Shown: positions 1 through 6,407 of the stretch, piece by piece
How the letters are laid out: every line of letters begins with the position of its first letter
How positions within the stretch are numbered: the first letter of the stretch is position 1
Source: Bacillota bacterium
GTDB taxonomy: Bacteria; Bacillota; Clostridia; Acetivibrionales; DSM-1351
Reading direction: 5' to 3'
Assembly: GCA_023390335.1 (NCBI GenBank)
Contig: JAEWCZ010000033.1
Location: 1 to 18,780 of the forward strand
Length of the DNA: 18,780 nucleotides
Position numbers and translations under genes: made by a program
The notes under the pieces: generated by a model
Told to the model about the DNA's origin: nothing
The model's database searches: none
What the model saw: the letters and a program-made list of their open reading frames with translations, nothing else

Positions 1-96
1 GCTCACTCCTCCATTAAATGAAGCAGCTATAGCTATGGATAATATTATCAGAAATTCTATTCCAACACTCATAAAAATGATATTTTGTTTCTTCAT
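1..96 (-). CDS. Partial membrane-anchored protein, N-terminal 32 residues
   Basis: The first 32 codons of a gene running off the left edge. The ATG at 94-96 has an AGGAGA ribosome binding site (102-107) five bases upstream, which fixes the start. The product begins MKKQNIIF and is followed by a hydrophobic stretch of about 20 residues (FMSVGIEFLIILSIAIAA), so it is either a signal peptide or an N-terminal membrane anchor. No cysteine lipobox is visible in what remains. It lies just outside the leftmost rlmD remnant, so it probably belongs to the host chromosome or to an older element beyond this window. The family cannot be named from this fragment. Confidence 0.55.
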   Translation of the reverse strand, partial: MKKQNIIFMSVGIEFLIILSIAIAASFNGGVS

Positions 97-213
97 ACAT
101 TTCTCCTAATAAAAGATCTGAATCGCATTCTTTCGCTAAACTATTCTATTGTTATTATTATATTGCAAACTCCTGAAACTGCGCGACAATCTAATCATAA
201 AAAATTTCACACA

Positions 214-264
214 TCATTTATTGATCTTCATGCTTAGCAAACAAATAGTTTCCACATGCCCTGA
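214..264 (-). pseudogene. rlmD/rumA 3'-end remnant (leftmost copy)
   Basis: One frame reads SGHVETICLLSMKINK then TGA. HVETxxLLS is the hallmark C-terminus of RlmD/TrmA-type 23S rRNA uracil-5 methyltransferases. Homology stops immediately upstream of the HVET codons: the expected VDMFPxT segment is absent and unrelated sequence begins there. This is what an integrase attachment junction looks like when only the 3' end of the target gene is kept. A competing open frame crosses the same bases (next entry). The identification rests on a short motif but is strengthened by two further rlmD ends in the window. Confidence 0.55.
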
Positions 265-376
265 GGAGATAATAATGATAACGTTTAGACCTACCTGTCC
301 CTTTGCGTAGAATATCTCTCTTTTTTATACATTCTAAACTAGTCATTTCAGCCATAATATTTTTTAGATTATTCAC
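218..376 (-). pseudogene. Fragment ending in a winged-helix-like tail, crossing the att-like junction
   Basis: An open frame in a different phase from the rlmD remnant runs from a GTG at 374-376 to TAA at 218-220 (about 52 codons). It contains IKKRDILRKGTGRSKRYHYY, which has the look of a winged-helix beta-wing (lysine/arginine and glycine rich, ending in aromatic residues). There is no convincing ribosome binding site before the GTG or the internal ATGs, so I regard it as the tail of a decayed element gene reading into the attachment site rather than an expressed gene. Family unassigned. Confidence 0.3.
251..260. repeat. Candidate attachment core, copy 1 (TCCACATGCC)
   Basis: The 10-bp sequence TCCACATGCC occurs here and again at 3391-3400, both times within the codons for the HVE of the rlmD C-terminus. 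The flanks diverge on the upstream (rlmD 5') side here and on the downstream side of the other copy. This fits the short crossover core of a large serine recombinase. The right-hand rlmD gene at 18606-18780 does not preserve this exact core, so the boundary assignment is inferred. Confidence 0.4.
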
Positions 377-401
377 TTCTATTTATCTTATTAGAATTCA
401 C

Positions 402-686
402 TTAGCATAAATAAAAATTTCTTTTTAAAAAATGATAATCTTCTTTAGTTAACAAACAGTTACCAGTAACTGTTTTCCCTTTATCATCAAAATCCTCAAG
501 CAATTTATATTTATCGCATTTAACCACTTCTATAAATTCATCTTTTTCACAATATGATATATATTCATTTGGAATCCTGCCCTTAATTTTTAAATTATCA
601 TGATGTTCCCAGTCCAATTCTATGGTATATCTGAATTCTGTTTCCTCTTTATTATCATCCAAAATAATAAAATCAATATGATACAA
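402..686 (-). CDS. Small acidic hypothetical protein (94 aa)
   Basis: A 94-residue soluble protein with no signal peptide or membrane segment, starting at an ATG preceded by GAAGAAGG. It is rich in Asp, Glu, Lys and aromatic residues, with alternating hydrophobic/charged stretches such as HIDFIILDD near the N-terminus that suggest a mostly beta fold. I do not recognise the family. It lies close downstream of the lipoprotein gene, and its start is only 15 bases beyond the stop that the lipoprotein frame would reach if its frameshift were repaired (701-703). The two were therefore probably one transcription unit. It sits between two rlmD remnants with other decayed genes, so it may be cargo left from a mobile element. 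Confidence 0.6.
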   Translation of the reverse strand: MYHIDFIILDDNKEETEFRYTIELDWEHHDNLKIKGRIPNEYISYCEKDEFIEVVKCDKYKLLEDFDDKGKTVTGNCLLTKEDYHFLKRNFYLC

Positions 687-750
687 ACCTTCTTCGGTAT
701 TTACTTAATTTCAATATAACCCATCGCAGAATAATCTTCGTGATTATAGA

Positions 751-1851
751 CTAGCTCCCCACATAATCAGAAAACATGTTTTCACTAAGAGTTTTCCATG
801 TTATTTCTGCACCGTCTTTGATTTCAGCTGTAGCTCCTACCTTTTCCTCTTTTTCGGAAATCATACTCGCAACCTCATCAGGTGTAATAAATGGTACCCT
901 TGCCTCATCAAAGATTTCTTTATATATGCTGTTCGTATAAAGGAATGCATCCTCGATTGGCTCCCAGTTATCGTCATAAACATAAAATGTATAGAAACAT
1001 TCTTTATTGCCAGCCTCATCTGAATTAGCCTCATTATCATTATTATCAAAACATATGGTATCTAACTCCATTTCGCCTGATATTCCCTTTTTCTCCGCCA
1101 ATTCAGGTATCTGCTCCAGCTCACCCGACCAAGCTAGCTGATTGATATTAAGTTCACTTTCAATAGATGCAATAAACTGCCAGTTACCATCTTTGTCAAT
1201 TAGGCTATATTCTATCATATGATTGCTAGCTCCATTGCTACCGTCAGACCGATAATATCCATATTCATTCATTGTGGAATCGCTTCTATCCCAAGTCTCG
1301 TAAAAATAACGAAGAGATAGTTTCCCATCGATATATTTTATGATATAAACAAGAGTACTATCATCATCCTTATCATAAATGTCCATACCATTAAAACGAA
1401 GAACCAATTCGTTCACTCCATCCTTACCACAATCAATATAGCTGTACTCTATATATTTAATTTTCTTATTTGTAGAGTTTTCAAAATAATGCGCAGTAAC
1501 AATGTCGAGTACTTCCGAAAGTGTATATTCACTTCCCTTTTTATATAAAGCTTCCTCCGTATAATCTTTGAGCATAAAATGGTCAAAGGATACTTTCGTT
1601 TCATTTTTCATAAATTTCTCGTAGGCTTCCATGGAAAGTTCTTCTGGAGTGAGAGTTGGCTCTGTTGTCAGTGCAATTGGTGGCGTTATAGATGGTTCTA
1701 TAGTAGGTGTAGTACTTGGCGCCACTGTAATAGCCGAGGTCGGTGTATCAGTTAACCCCTTGGGATTTTTTACACCTTCGGATTTTTTACATCCACTAAT
1801 CATTAATAATAACGCAATCATTATAATAATTACCAATTTATTCTTTTTCAC
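751..1851 (-). CDS. Lipoprotein with Thr/Pro-rich linker, C-terminus apparently frameshifted
   Basis: A secreted, lipid-anchored protein of about 366 residues. I chose the GTG at 1849-1851 because it follows GAGGAG with normal spacing; an upstream in-frame ATG (1906-1908) would add 19 residues with no ribosome site. The N-terminus is a lipoprotein signal: KKNK, a hydrophobic run, then the lipobox ISGC with the lipidated Cys at residue 21. A Thr/Pro/Ser-rich linker (about residues 34-75) tethers a globular domain containing YIDCGKDGVNELVLRF, a motif type common in clostridial surface lipoproteins of unknown function. The frame ends DYVGS-stop at a run of four G (757-760 on the plus strand as C). 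One extra G would let the frame continue about 18 residues (ELVYNHEDYSAMGYIEIK) to a stop at 701-703, so the tail looks clipped by a homopolymer slip. Role unknown. Confidence 0.75.
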   Translation of the reverse strand: MKKNKLVIIIMIALLLMISGCKKSEGVKNPKGLTDTPTSAITVAPSTTPTIEPSITPPIALTTEPTLTPEELSMEAYEKFMKNETKVSFDHFMLKDYTEEALYKKGSEYTLSEVLDIVTAHYFENSTNKKIKYIEYSYIDCGKDGVNELVLRFNGMDIYDKDDDSTLVYIIKYIDGKLSLRYFYETWDRSDSTMNEYGYYRSDGSNGASNHMIEYSLIDKDGNWQFIASIESELNINQLAWSGELEQIPELAEKKGISGEMELDTICFDNNDNEANSDEAGNKECFYTFYVYDDNWEPIEDAFLYTNSIYKEIFDEARVPFITPDEVASMISEKEEKVGATAEIKDGAEITWKTLSENMFSDYVGS

Positions 1852-1906
1852 TTTATCACTCCTCTTTGTATACGTTTTTAGTAATTTATAATAACTGTTT
1901 ATAAAC

Positions 1907-1912
1907 ATTATA
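1907..1912 (-). promoter_or_regulatory. Possible -10 box for the lipoprotein gene
   Basis: A perfect TATAAT on the minus strand lies about 55 bases upstream of the chosen GTG start. The matching -35 region (TTTGTA or TTGTAG, depending on 17- or 16-base spacing) is poor, so this is only a candidate. Confidence 0.25.
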
Positions 1913-1946
1913 GGAAGTTACAGTTATTCTACAAATTGGTATTCAT

Positions 1947-2312
1947 TTACAACTTATCAACTTTCTCTTTTAATTTTTTCTTTATCTTGAACAAAAAACG
2001 TTTAGAATACTGCTCATTTTTAACTAGCAATTCATAAGCATCCATAGTCCCTACAGAATAAACAAAACCAAAAAGACCTATTTCAAACCCGAGAAAGATG
2101 AACGAATGGTATTTAGACCACTCTATATATCCTCTTGCCGTAAATGCAAGTGCTAAGATACCAACTATAAATAAAATCGTGCAAGGAACAGCAACTGCAA
2201 CATATTTTCTTTTAACTGAATGATATTCCTTTGATAATTCATTCAAATATCCATAATCAAATAGCAGTGGTTCTTGTTTTAAAACTTTATATTTATCCTG
2301 TTCAACAAACAT
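1947..2312 (-). CDS. Two-pass membrane protein (121 aa)
   Basis: A 121-residue protein with a soluble N-terminal stretch of about 35 residues, two hydrophobic segments (about residues 37-59 and 70-88) and a strongly basic C-terminal tail (KRFLFKIKKKLKEK). Its ATG follows the stop of the upstream frameshifted membrane gene directly: TGA at 2313-2315, ATG at 2310-2312. It may be translationally coupled to that gene, or the two may be halves of what was once one membrane protein. Similar membrane segments are found behind HTH domains in some clostridial regulators, but no HTH is present here. Family not recognised. It lies in the degraded zone between two rlmD remnants. Confidence 0.6.
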   Translation of the reverse strand: MFVEQDKYKVLKQEPLLFDYGYLNELSKEYHSVKRKYVAVAVPCTILFIVGILALAFTARGYIEWSKYHSFIFLGFEIGLFGFVYSVGTMDAYELLVKNEQYSKRFLFKIKKKLKEKVDKL

Positions 2313-2472
2313 TCAAAGTACGACAGAACCAATCCCTAACACTACACAAACTGCCATTCCAAAGAAACGCCAAACGGGATCTGTTGTAAACATTACACAT
2401 GGAATACCAGTTAATGCCCAAAATAGAAATCCCAATCAGTTTTAGATATCTTTCATAAGTTTTTGCCATCAT
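2313..2472 (-). pseudogene. Frameshifted small membrane protein gene
   Basis: The ATG at 2470-2472, after a GAGGT ribosome site, opens a frame reading MMAKTYERYLKLI. The hydrophobic continuation is in a different frame: LGFLFWALTGIPCVMF, later WRFFGMAVCVVLGIGSVVL and a TGA that abuts the ATG of the downstream membrane gene. The span is 160 bases, one more than a multiple of three, consistent with a single-base frameshift near codon 13-15. If repaired it would be a protein of about 52 residues with two hydrophobic segments. It is either a true pseudogene or a sequencing error. Confidence 0.5.
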
Positions 2473-2564
2473 GACCTCGCATTCTATGTATTCCAGATGA
2501 ATCAGAATTTATCGAAAAATAAGTATATATTATCCATTAATCTACATCGTTTATTATTAAAATT

Positions 2565-2603
2565 TCTGGATTTAATATTATATTAATTATAATCCTATCC
2601 AGA
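2565..2603 (-). terminator. AT-rich hairpin downstream of the parB-virB4 remnant
   Basis: TCTGGAT (2565-2571) pairs with ATCCAGA (2597-2603). The interior is itself an AT-rich palindrome around ATTATAATTAATATAAT. On the minus strand it is followed by AATTTTAAT, so the U-tract is weak. It lies downstream of the chimeric gene ending at 2639. Confidence 0.35.
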
Positions 2604-2638
2604 TATTAAATCAATTAATATAGTCTTCTCTTATTCTT

Positions 2639-3088
2639 CTACTCCTCAATCTTCTCATGGAGATTCGTATTATAAAGCTTGTACAAGTCAGTCTGCCTAC
2701 TAATTGTATTATCAAAAGGAATCACCACGGAACCACACTTTAGTAATCCCATACCGTGTTCACTGTTCGTTACAAACCGAAGCTGTGCTTCTGAAATACC
2801 AATTACTTCACCCATCTTGGAGCTGTCCGTATTTGCCTGTTTTAATAAGGCTAATAAAGGAACCAAGATTCCGTCCTTTTCAATACTCTGCATCAACTCA
2901 AATAATTCTGTGTTTGTTTCTACTTTAAATGGGTGATTTTTAAAACCACTCAGCTTATTTAACTGAACTATTGTGATTTTCTGGTCATTTTTAACTGTTT
3001 CACTTTCTGTCTCATGGTTGTCTTGCCAAGAAGAATACATTTCTTCATTTTTGTTCACATACCTCACCGCCTTCTCTTTTCCATTCAT
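2639..3088 (-). pseudogene. Chimeric ParB N-terminus / VirB4 C-terminus, scar of a deleted conjugative element
   Basis: A 149-residue open frame joins two unrelated protein ends. Residues about 38-76 resemble the ParB/Spo0J N-terminal nuclease-like domain (IVQLNKLSGFKNHPFKV, then a SIEKDGILVPLL segment). From about residue 82 the sequence is the extreme C-terminus of a VirB4-type conjugation ATPase: KQANTDSSKMGEVIGISEAQ, FVTNSEHGMGLLKCGSVVIP, then TDLYKLYNTN. In Tn1549-like clostridial elements, parB and virB4 are separate genes with many others between or around them, so this is best read as an in-frame deletion joining the two ends. AATAAGG and AATAAAGG repeats lie next to the join. The ATG at 3086-3088 has no good ribosome site, and a terminator stands just upstream, so expression is doubtful. 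A functional ParB or VirB4 is not possible from these fragments. Confidence 0.65.
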
Positions 3089-3116
3089 GTTTATATTTCT
3101 AATTCAAAATTCAAAA

Positions 3117-3155
3117 AGACCGCTTACTTTCAAAAAGCTTGAAAATAAGCGGTCT
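3117..3155 (-). terminator. Strong rho-independent terminator
   Basis: AGACCGCTTA and TAAGCGGTCT form a GC-rich stem, extended by TTTCAA/TTGAA pairing, around the small loop AAAGC. On the minus strand the stem is followed by TTTTTG, so it terminates transcripts coming from the right, immediately before the chimeric parB-virB4 frame. Confidence 0.7.
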
Positions 3156-3356
3156 GCACGACTTTTAAATATTTAGTTGAATGATAAAGAATTTAATTTT
3201 TATAATGAAATTATGAACTGTAGCTTCATGTGTTCCGAGACACCATATCAAGAACTACCGATACGTTTACCCCATCTGAAATTGCCTTTTTTCTCTCTTT
3301 TCAGTCGCTCTGTGAGAATTGATAAAATCGCTCAAAGTGCCTAAAATCAAGGAGTT
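3156..3356. other. Gene-poor stretch between terminator and rlmD remnant
   Basis: Together with 3429-3576 this forms a span of more than 400 bases with no credible gene. A minus-strand frame of about 24 codons reading KERKKAISDGVNVSVVLDMV (then SRNT, stop) looks protein-like but has no start and a stop directly before it, so it is at most debris. I see no RNA gene here. Confidence 0.4.
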
Positions 3357-3428
3357 TCAGGTATCTTTCCGATGTAGTAGTATTACGGTCTCCACATGCC
3401 TCGTAATAGGAAACATATCCACCGGACG
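3357..3428 (-). pseudogene. rlmD/rumA 3'-end remnant (middle copy)
   Basis: The minus-strand frame reads RPVDMFPITRHVETVILLHR, then KDT and TGA at 3357-3359. PVDMFPxTxHVET is the conserved C-terminal signature of RlmD/RumA-type 23S rRNA uracil-5 methyltransferases. Only the last 20-odd codons match; upstream sequence no longer resembles the methyltransferase and there is no start, so this is an isolated gene end. It lies about 150 bases downstream of the serine recombinase gene, where one would expect the attachment site of the element that recombinase mobilises. The 3' tail differs from those of the other two rlmD ends in the window. Confidence 0.7.
3391..3400. repeat. Candidate attachment core, copy 2 (TCCACATGCC)
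   Basis: Identical to 251-260 and likewise within the HVE codons of an rlmD 3' end. The two copies bracket about 3.1 kb of degraded cargo. This copy also marks the probable left boundary of the recombinase-bearing island to its right. Confidence 0.4.
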
Positions 3429-3576
3429 TTTCGACTTTATTCGTTGATATTTGATATATTTTGACACAAAATATTGTGGTATTTTCGATAATAATGTACT
3501 TTATTTATCATAACTTCAACGTACCCTTGAAGTTATAACATCATTCAAAGCACGTTTTCATGTATATTCTCATTTA

Positions 3577-4962
3577 TCAAAGGTTACATTCTACTGTTAT
3601 CCCGCTTTTAAATCTTATTTCAAGGACACTACCTTCTTTCACTATTATACTTTGAATGAGCAGCCGAACTAATACATCGTCATATTCATCTATTGAAGAT
3701 AAACTCTCTTTTTTTGTATAAGCTTTAAAAATTTCTTTTATATTACTTTGCAGTATACTTGGATATGTTGACTTCGGAATTTCAATTATATTTTTTATAC
3801 ACTCAATGATAGCTGAATGGAGTTTATTTTCATCCAGAGAAGGTGAGCGCCTGCAATTATTGGTACCATGTTTCAGTCTATTTACACATCTCCAAACGAC
3901 TTTCTTTTTTCCACCTTTAGACCAAATTACTCTATGATAGACATAACCGCATTCTTTGCAGAACATGATGTTTGATAACGCATATTTAGAACTATATTTC
4001 CCTTTTCGCTTGGAAGATAACTTGGGCACATCCGACCTCTTAATTCTTTCAGCCTGAGCCTGAAGAAAAATCTCTTTCGATATAATTGGTTCATGGTTAT
4101 CTTCAATATAATACTGCGGAACAAGGCCATGGTTTATTACTCTTTTTTTCGTCAGGAAATCTACGGTATATGTCTTCTGCAACCGGGCATCCCCGCAATA
4201 TTTTTCATTTGCCAGCATTTTCGAAATAACCGTCGGATTCCAAACTATTTTACCAGTCACGGTTTTTATACTCTGCTCCTGCAAAATCTTTGCAATTCCG
4301 GCTAAACTGTTTCCCAACAAATACAGGTGAAAAATTTTTCGGACTACTTCAGCCTCTTCAGGGACAACAACCAACTCTCCATCGTTACTTTTGGTATATC
4401 CCATGAACTTTTTGTAATTGACATTTACTACACCTTTCTCATACTGACGAACAATCCCCCATTTAGTATTTTCACTCAGATTCCGGCTCTCTTCTTGTGC
4501 CTGACTGCTTAATATAGTTATTAAAAGCTCACCGGTATTTTCCAACGTATAGATATTCTCTTTTTCAAATAAGACACCAATATTATGCTCTTTTAATTTT
4601 CTGATAATTTGCAGGCAATCCACAGTATTCCGCGCGAATCTGCTGACTGATTTAGTAATTATCATATCAATCTTTCCTGCCATACACTTATCTATCATGG
4701 AATTAAAATCACAACGTTTTTTCGTATTCGTCGCACTTTTCCCATCATCTGCAAATACTCCTGCAAATTTCCAATTCGGATTACTTGTTATCTTCTCAGT
4801 ATAATACCCAATCTGAGATTCATAGCTCGTTTCCTGTTGCTCAAGGATAGTACTTACTCTGCAATAAGCAGCGACTTTTAACAATTTCAATTGTGCTCTG
4901 ATTTTCCTGTCGTATTGCGGGTTAGGCAGTATAATAGAAACTTTTTTATTTTGTTTATTCAA
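3577..4962 (-). CDS. Large serine recombinase (TnpX/Tn1549-Int family)
   Basis: A site-specific DNA recombinase that would cut and rejoin attachment sites through a phosphoserine link, integrating and excising the island. Order: resolvase catalytic domain with VAAYCRVST (nucleophile Ser at about residue 37) and SVSRFARNTVDCL carrying the active-site arginine; recombinase domain from about residue 170 (GYTKSNDGELVVVPEEAEVV onward); zinc ribbon CKECGY...C...C near residues 340-375; short C-terminal tail. At 461 aa it is slightly short for the family (about 500-550) but complete. I prefer the TTG at 4960-4962: GGAGG lies nine bases upstream, whereas the ATG seven codons earlier (4983) has no ribosome site. 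It is flanked by an rlmD remnant on one side and the dead resolvase-fold gene on the other, as expected at an element end. Confidence 0.9.
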   Translation of the reverse strand: MNKQNKKVSIILPNPQYDRKIRAQLKLLKVAAYCRVSTILEQQETSYESQIGYYTEKITSNPNWKFAGVFADDGKSATNTKKRCDFNSMIDKCMAGKIDMIITKSVSRFARNTVDCLQIIRKLKEHNIGVLFEKENIYTLENTGELLITILSSQAQEESRNLSENTKWGIVRQYEKGVVNVNYKKFMGYTKSNDGELVVVPEEAEVVRKIFHLYLLGNSLAGIAKILQEQSIKTVTGKIVWNPTVISKMLANEKYCGDARLQKTYTVDFLTKKRVINHGLVPQYYIEDNHEPIISKEIFLQAQAERIKRSDVPKLSSKRKGKYSSKYALSNIMFCKECGYVYHRVIWSKGGKKKVVWRCVNRLKHGTNNCRRSPSLDENKLHSAIIECIKNIIEIPKSTYPSILQSNIKEIFKAYTKKESLSSIDEYDDVLVRLLIQSIIVKEGSVLEIRFKSGITVECNL

Positions 4963-5223
4963 TTTTACATTCCTCCATATCATCTGTTATACTGAAAATG
5001 ATATGTGGATAATTCGTGCGGAATTAAATTTATATTCAATCTTTTGTTTTTCAAATATTTCTAGTGTTCAAATCAAGAAAATAAGATTGTCTGATACTTC
5101 TGGAACAACATTACTTGAAGTGATAACATAATAATATTTAATTTTATTACTTTTTAGCTGCAACGCTATTACTGTTTATTCCCTTTAGTTTAATATAGAG
5201 CAAGGTTCTATTATCATTTTGAT

Positions 5224-5607
5224 CTAATTTTCAATTATCCTCTTCTCCTCTAAAACATAAATTGGGATTTTTATTTCTCTAATCTGTCCTATCCTTTCTG
5301 AAAAACCTTCCAATGATTTGCACATTACCAAATCCACTTTTCCCTTTTTACATAAATTAAGCAATTGGGAAAAATTATTTTTGTTGTCTGGGATATCGTA
5401 ACCTTCTGAATAAATACCAACTATATTCCAACCACTTCGGTTTCTTCCTATAATAGAGGAATAAAACCCTCTCACTTCACTAATATCCTCAAAAGGAAAT
5501 ACATTTTCGGTATAAGCAGCTATCTGTAATAACTCATTTCCTGTTTTCATATATTTACGAAAAGTATCTGTCGCAGGTATAAGTATGACTTTTTTGTTTG
5601 CTTTCAT
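5224..5607 (-). CDS. Catalytically dead resolvase-fold protein (127 aa)
   Basis: The sequence follows the N-terminal domain of the neighbouring recombinase family from end to end: KKVILIPAT at the start, LQIAAY at the first strand, SGWNIVGIYSEGYDI matching the W-x-F-x-G-x-Y segment, then LCKKGKVDLVMCKSLEGF matching the AGKIDLIITKSxSRF segment. The catalytic residues are gone: YCRVST is replaced by YTENVF, so the serine and first arginine are lost, and SRFARN by LEGFSER. It ends after about 127 residues, with no recombinase or zinc domain. It cannot be a recombinase. It may bind DNA or partner the active enzyme as a directionality or regulatory factor (inference), or be decaying. It overlaps the 43-aa gene upstream by ATGA and has its own AGGAAGCGAGGAT ribosome site, so it appears translated. 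Confidence 0.7.
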   Translation of the reverse strand: MKANKKVILIPATDTFRKYMKTGNELLQIAAYTENVFPFEDISEVRGFYSSIIGRNRSGWNIVGIYSEGYDIPDNKNNFSQLLNLCKKGKVDLVMCKSLEGFSERIGQIREIKIPIYVLEEKRIIEN

Positions 5608-5735
5608 ATCCTCGCTTCCTTTCTTTTACTATAAATTAGAGTCTTTGCTTCGCCACATATCTTCTTAAAATCGAGCGAATAACTATCATTAAAAATTTGT
5701 TGTTTGAGCACACTCACATCTAGACTACTTCTCAT
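5604..5735 (-). CDS. 43-aa peptide translationally coupled to the dead resolvase
   Basis: The ATG at 5733-5735 opens a 43-codon frame (MRSSLDVSVLKQQIFNDSYS..., ending SKRKEARI) whose TGA overlaps the next ATG as ATGA (5604-5607). This is typical of coupled operon genes and argues that the frame is real although it is short. The peptide is amphipathic, with a basic C-terminus. The ribosome site is modest (TGGGGCG); an in-frame GTG three codons upstream is an alternative start. Small basic proteins next to serine recombinases sometimes act as excision or copy-control factors, but this is only positional inference. Family not recognised. Confidence 0.5.
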   Translation of the reverse strand: MRSSLDVSVLKQQIFNDSYSLDFKKICGEAKTLIYSKRKEARI

Positions 5736-5761
5736 TATCTGCACGCCCCAGAAATCTTGGA

Positions 5762-5781
5762 GGGCTGGCGCGTACCAGCCC
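5762..5781. other. GC-rich hairpin upstream of the 43-aa gene
   Basis: GGGCTGG and CCAGCCC form a perfect 7-bp stem around CGCGTA, an obvious GC island in AT-rich sequence. It lies about 27 bases upstream of the 43-aa start, in the leader of the minus-strand transcript. On the plus strand it is followed by only TTTCG, so it is a weak terminator at best. It could be a leader structure controlling the coupled pair, or the end of the zinc-ribbon transcript unit. Confidence 0.45.
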
Positions 5782-5877
5782 TTTCGCTTCTATTTTAATT
5801 AATTGCCCCTTTAGTTGTGTTCAAAAAATATAAACCTAAAAACCCTTACGCATCTATGTACCTTTATTCATTTTCAA

Positions 5878-6069
5878 TTATTGATAAATCAACATAACTT
5901 CCTCCGCTGATCGGCGTAAATATTCCTTCCCTCCGTCTGCACAGCATCTACCACATGAACATGTTACAAAATCATGCACAGTTTTAGATTCAATAATATC
6001 ACCGCAGTATTTGCATTGTATACTATTTTTCAGTATTTTCTCCCATTTTAATTTTTTGAAATCACTCAT
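5878..6069 (-). CDS. Small zinc-ribbon protein (63 aa, DUF7695-like)
   Basis: A 63-residue protein with an excellent AGGAGATAAGC ribosome site. Residues about 19-43 hold CKYCGDIIES and CSCGRCCADGG, two CxxC/CxC knuckles that should bind one zinc, followed by EYLRR. This is the pattern of small clostridial proteins annotated as DUF7695; the family name is from memory and unverified. No enzyme or DNA-binding domain is visible. It lies between the terminator of the methylase operon and the recombinase region, probably transcribed alone. Function unknown. Confidence 0.65.
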   Translation of the reverse strand: MSDFKKLKWEKILKNSIQCKYCGDIIESKTVHDFVTCSCGRCCADGGKEYLRRSAEEVMLIYQ

Positions 6070-6294
6070 GCTTATCTCCTTTGTATTATCATTTTCCCCA
6101 TAATTTAGAATATTTTAGGGTTTCATTCACGACTTGACCACGATTCTTCCTGGTATTGTCCGCTATCAGATTTTCTCCACCTCACTACGCAATTACCCTA
6201 GTTGAATATTGGGCGCAAAAAATACTTGATGTTACCTCATAACATCTTATTTAGAGATATTATAAATCATTAGTGCATTAATTCACAAGAAAAA

Positions 6295-6331
6295 ATTCCA
6301 ATCAAGAAATACTTCTATTCTTGACTGGAAT
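6295..6331 (-). terminator. Rho-independent terminator of the methylase/MORC operon
   Basis: ATTCCAATCAAGAA (6295-6308) pairs with TTCTTGACTGGAAT (6318-6331) with one mismatch. On the minus strand the stem is followed by TTTTTTC. It lies about 75 bases beyond the stop of the last operon gene. Confidence 0.8.
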
Positions 6332-6407
6332 TATTACTGTTTTTGCATTTACATTATAACTACTTTGGTTTCTCTCCTAGAAAATAATATACAATTTTCC
6401 ATTTTAA

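Noticed and set aside
1631..1891. 86-codon plus-strand frame opposite the lipoprotein
   Set aside because: Antisense shadow of the lipoprotein signal peptide and Thr/Pro linker; its low complexity comes from the opposite strand.
2679..3176. Plus-strand frames across the parB-virB4 remnant
   Set aside because: They are antisense shadows; the minus-strand frame carries the recognisable ParB and VirB4 motifs.
4990..5220. Short minus-strand frame (DQNDNRTLLYIKLKGINSNS...) between the dead resolvase and the recombinase
   Set aside because: It lacks a usable start and is preceded by a stop; it may be debris but cannot be supported as a gene.
6101..6290. Protein-like short frame (WRKSDSGQYQEESWSSRE) in the gap after the zinc-ribbon gene's promoter region
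   Set aside because: About 25 codons, no ribosome site and no family resemblance.
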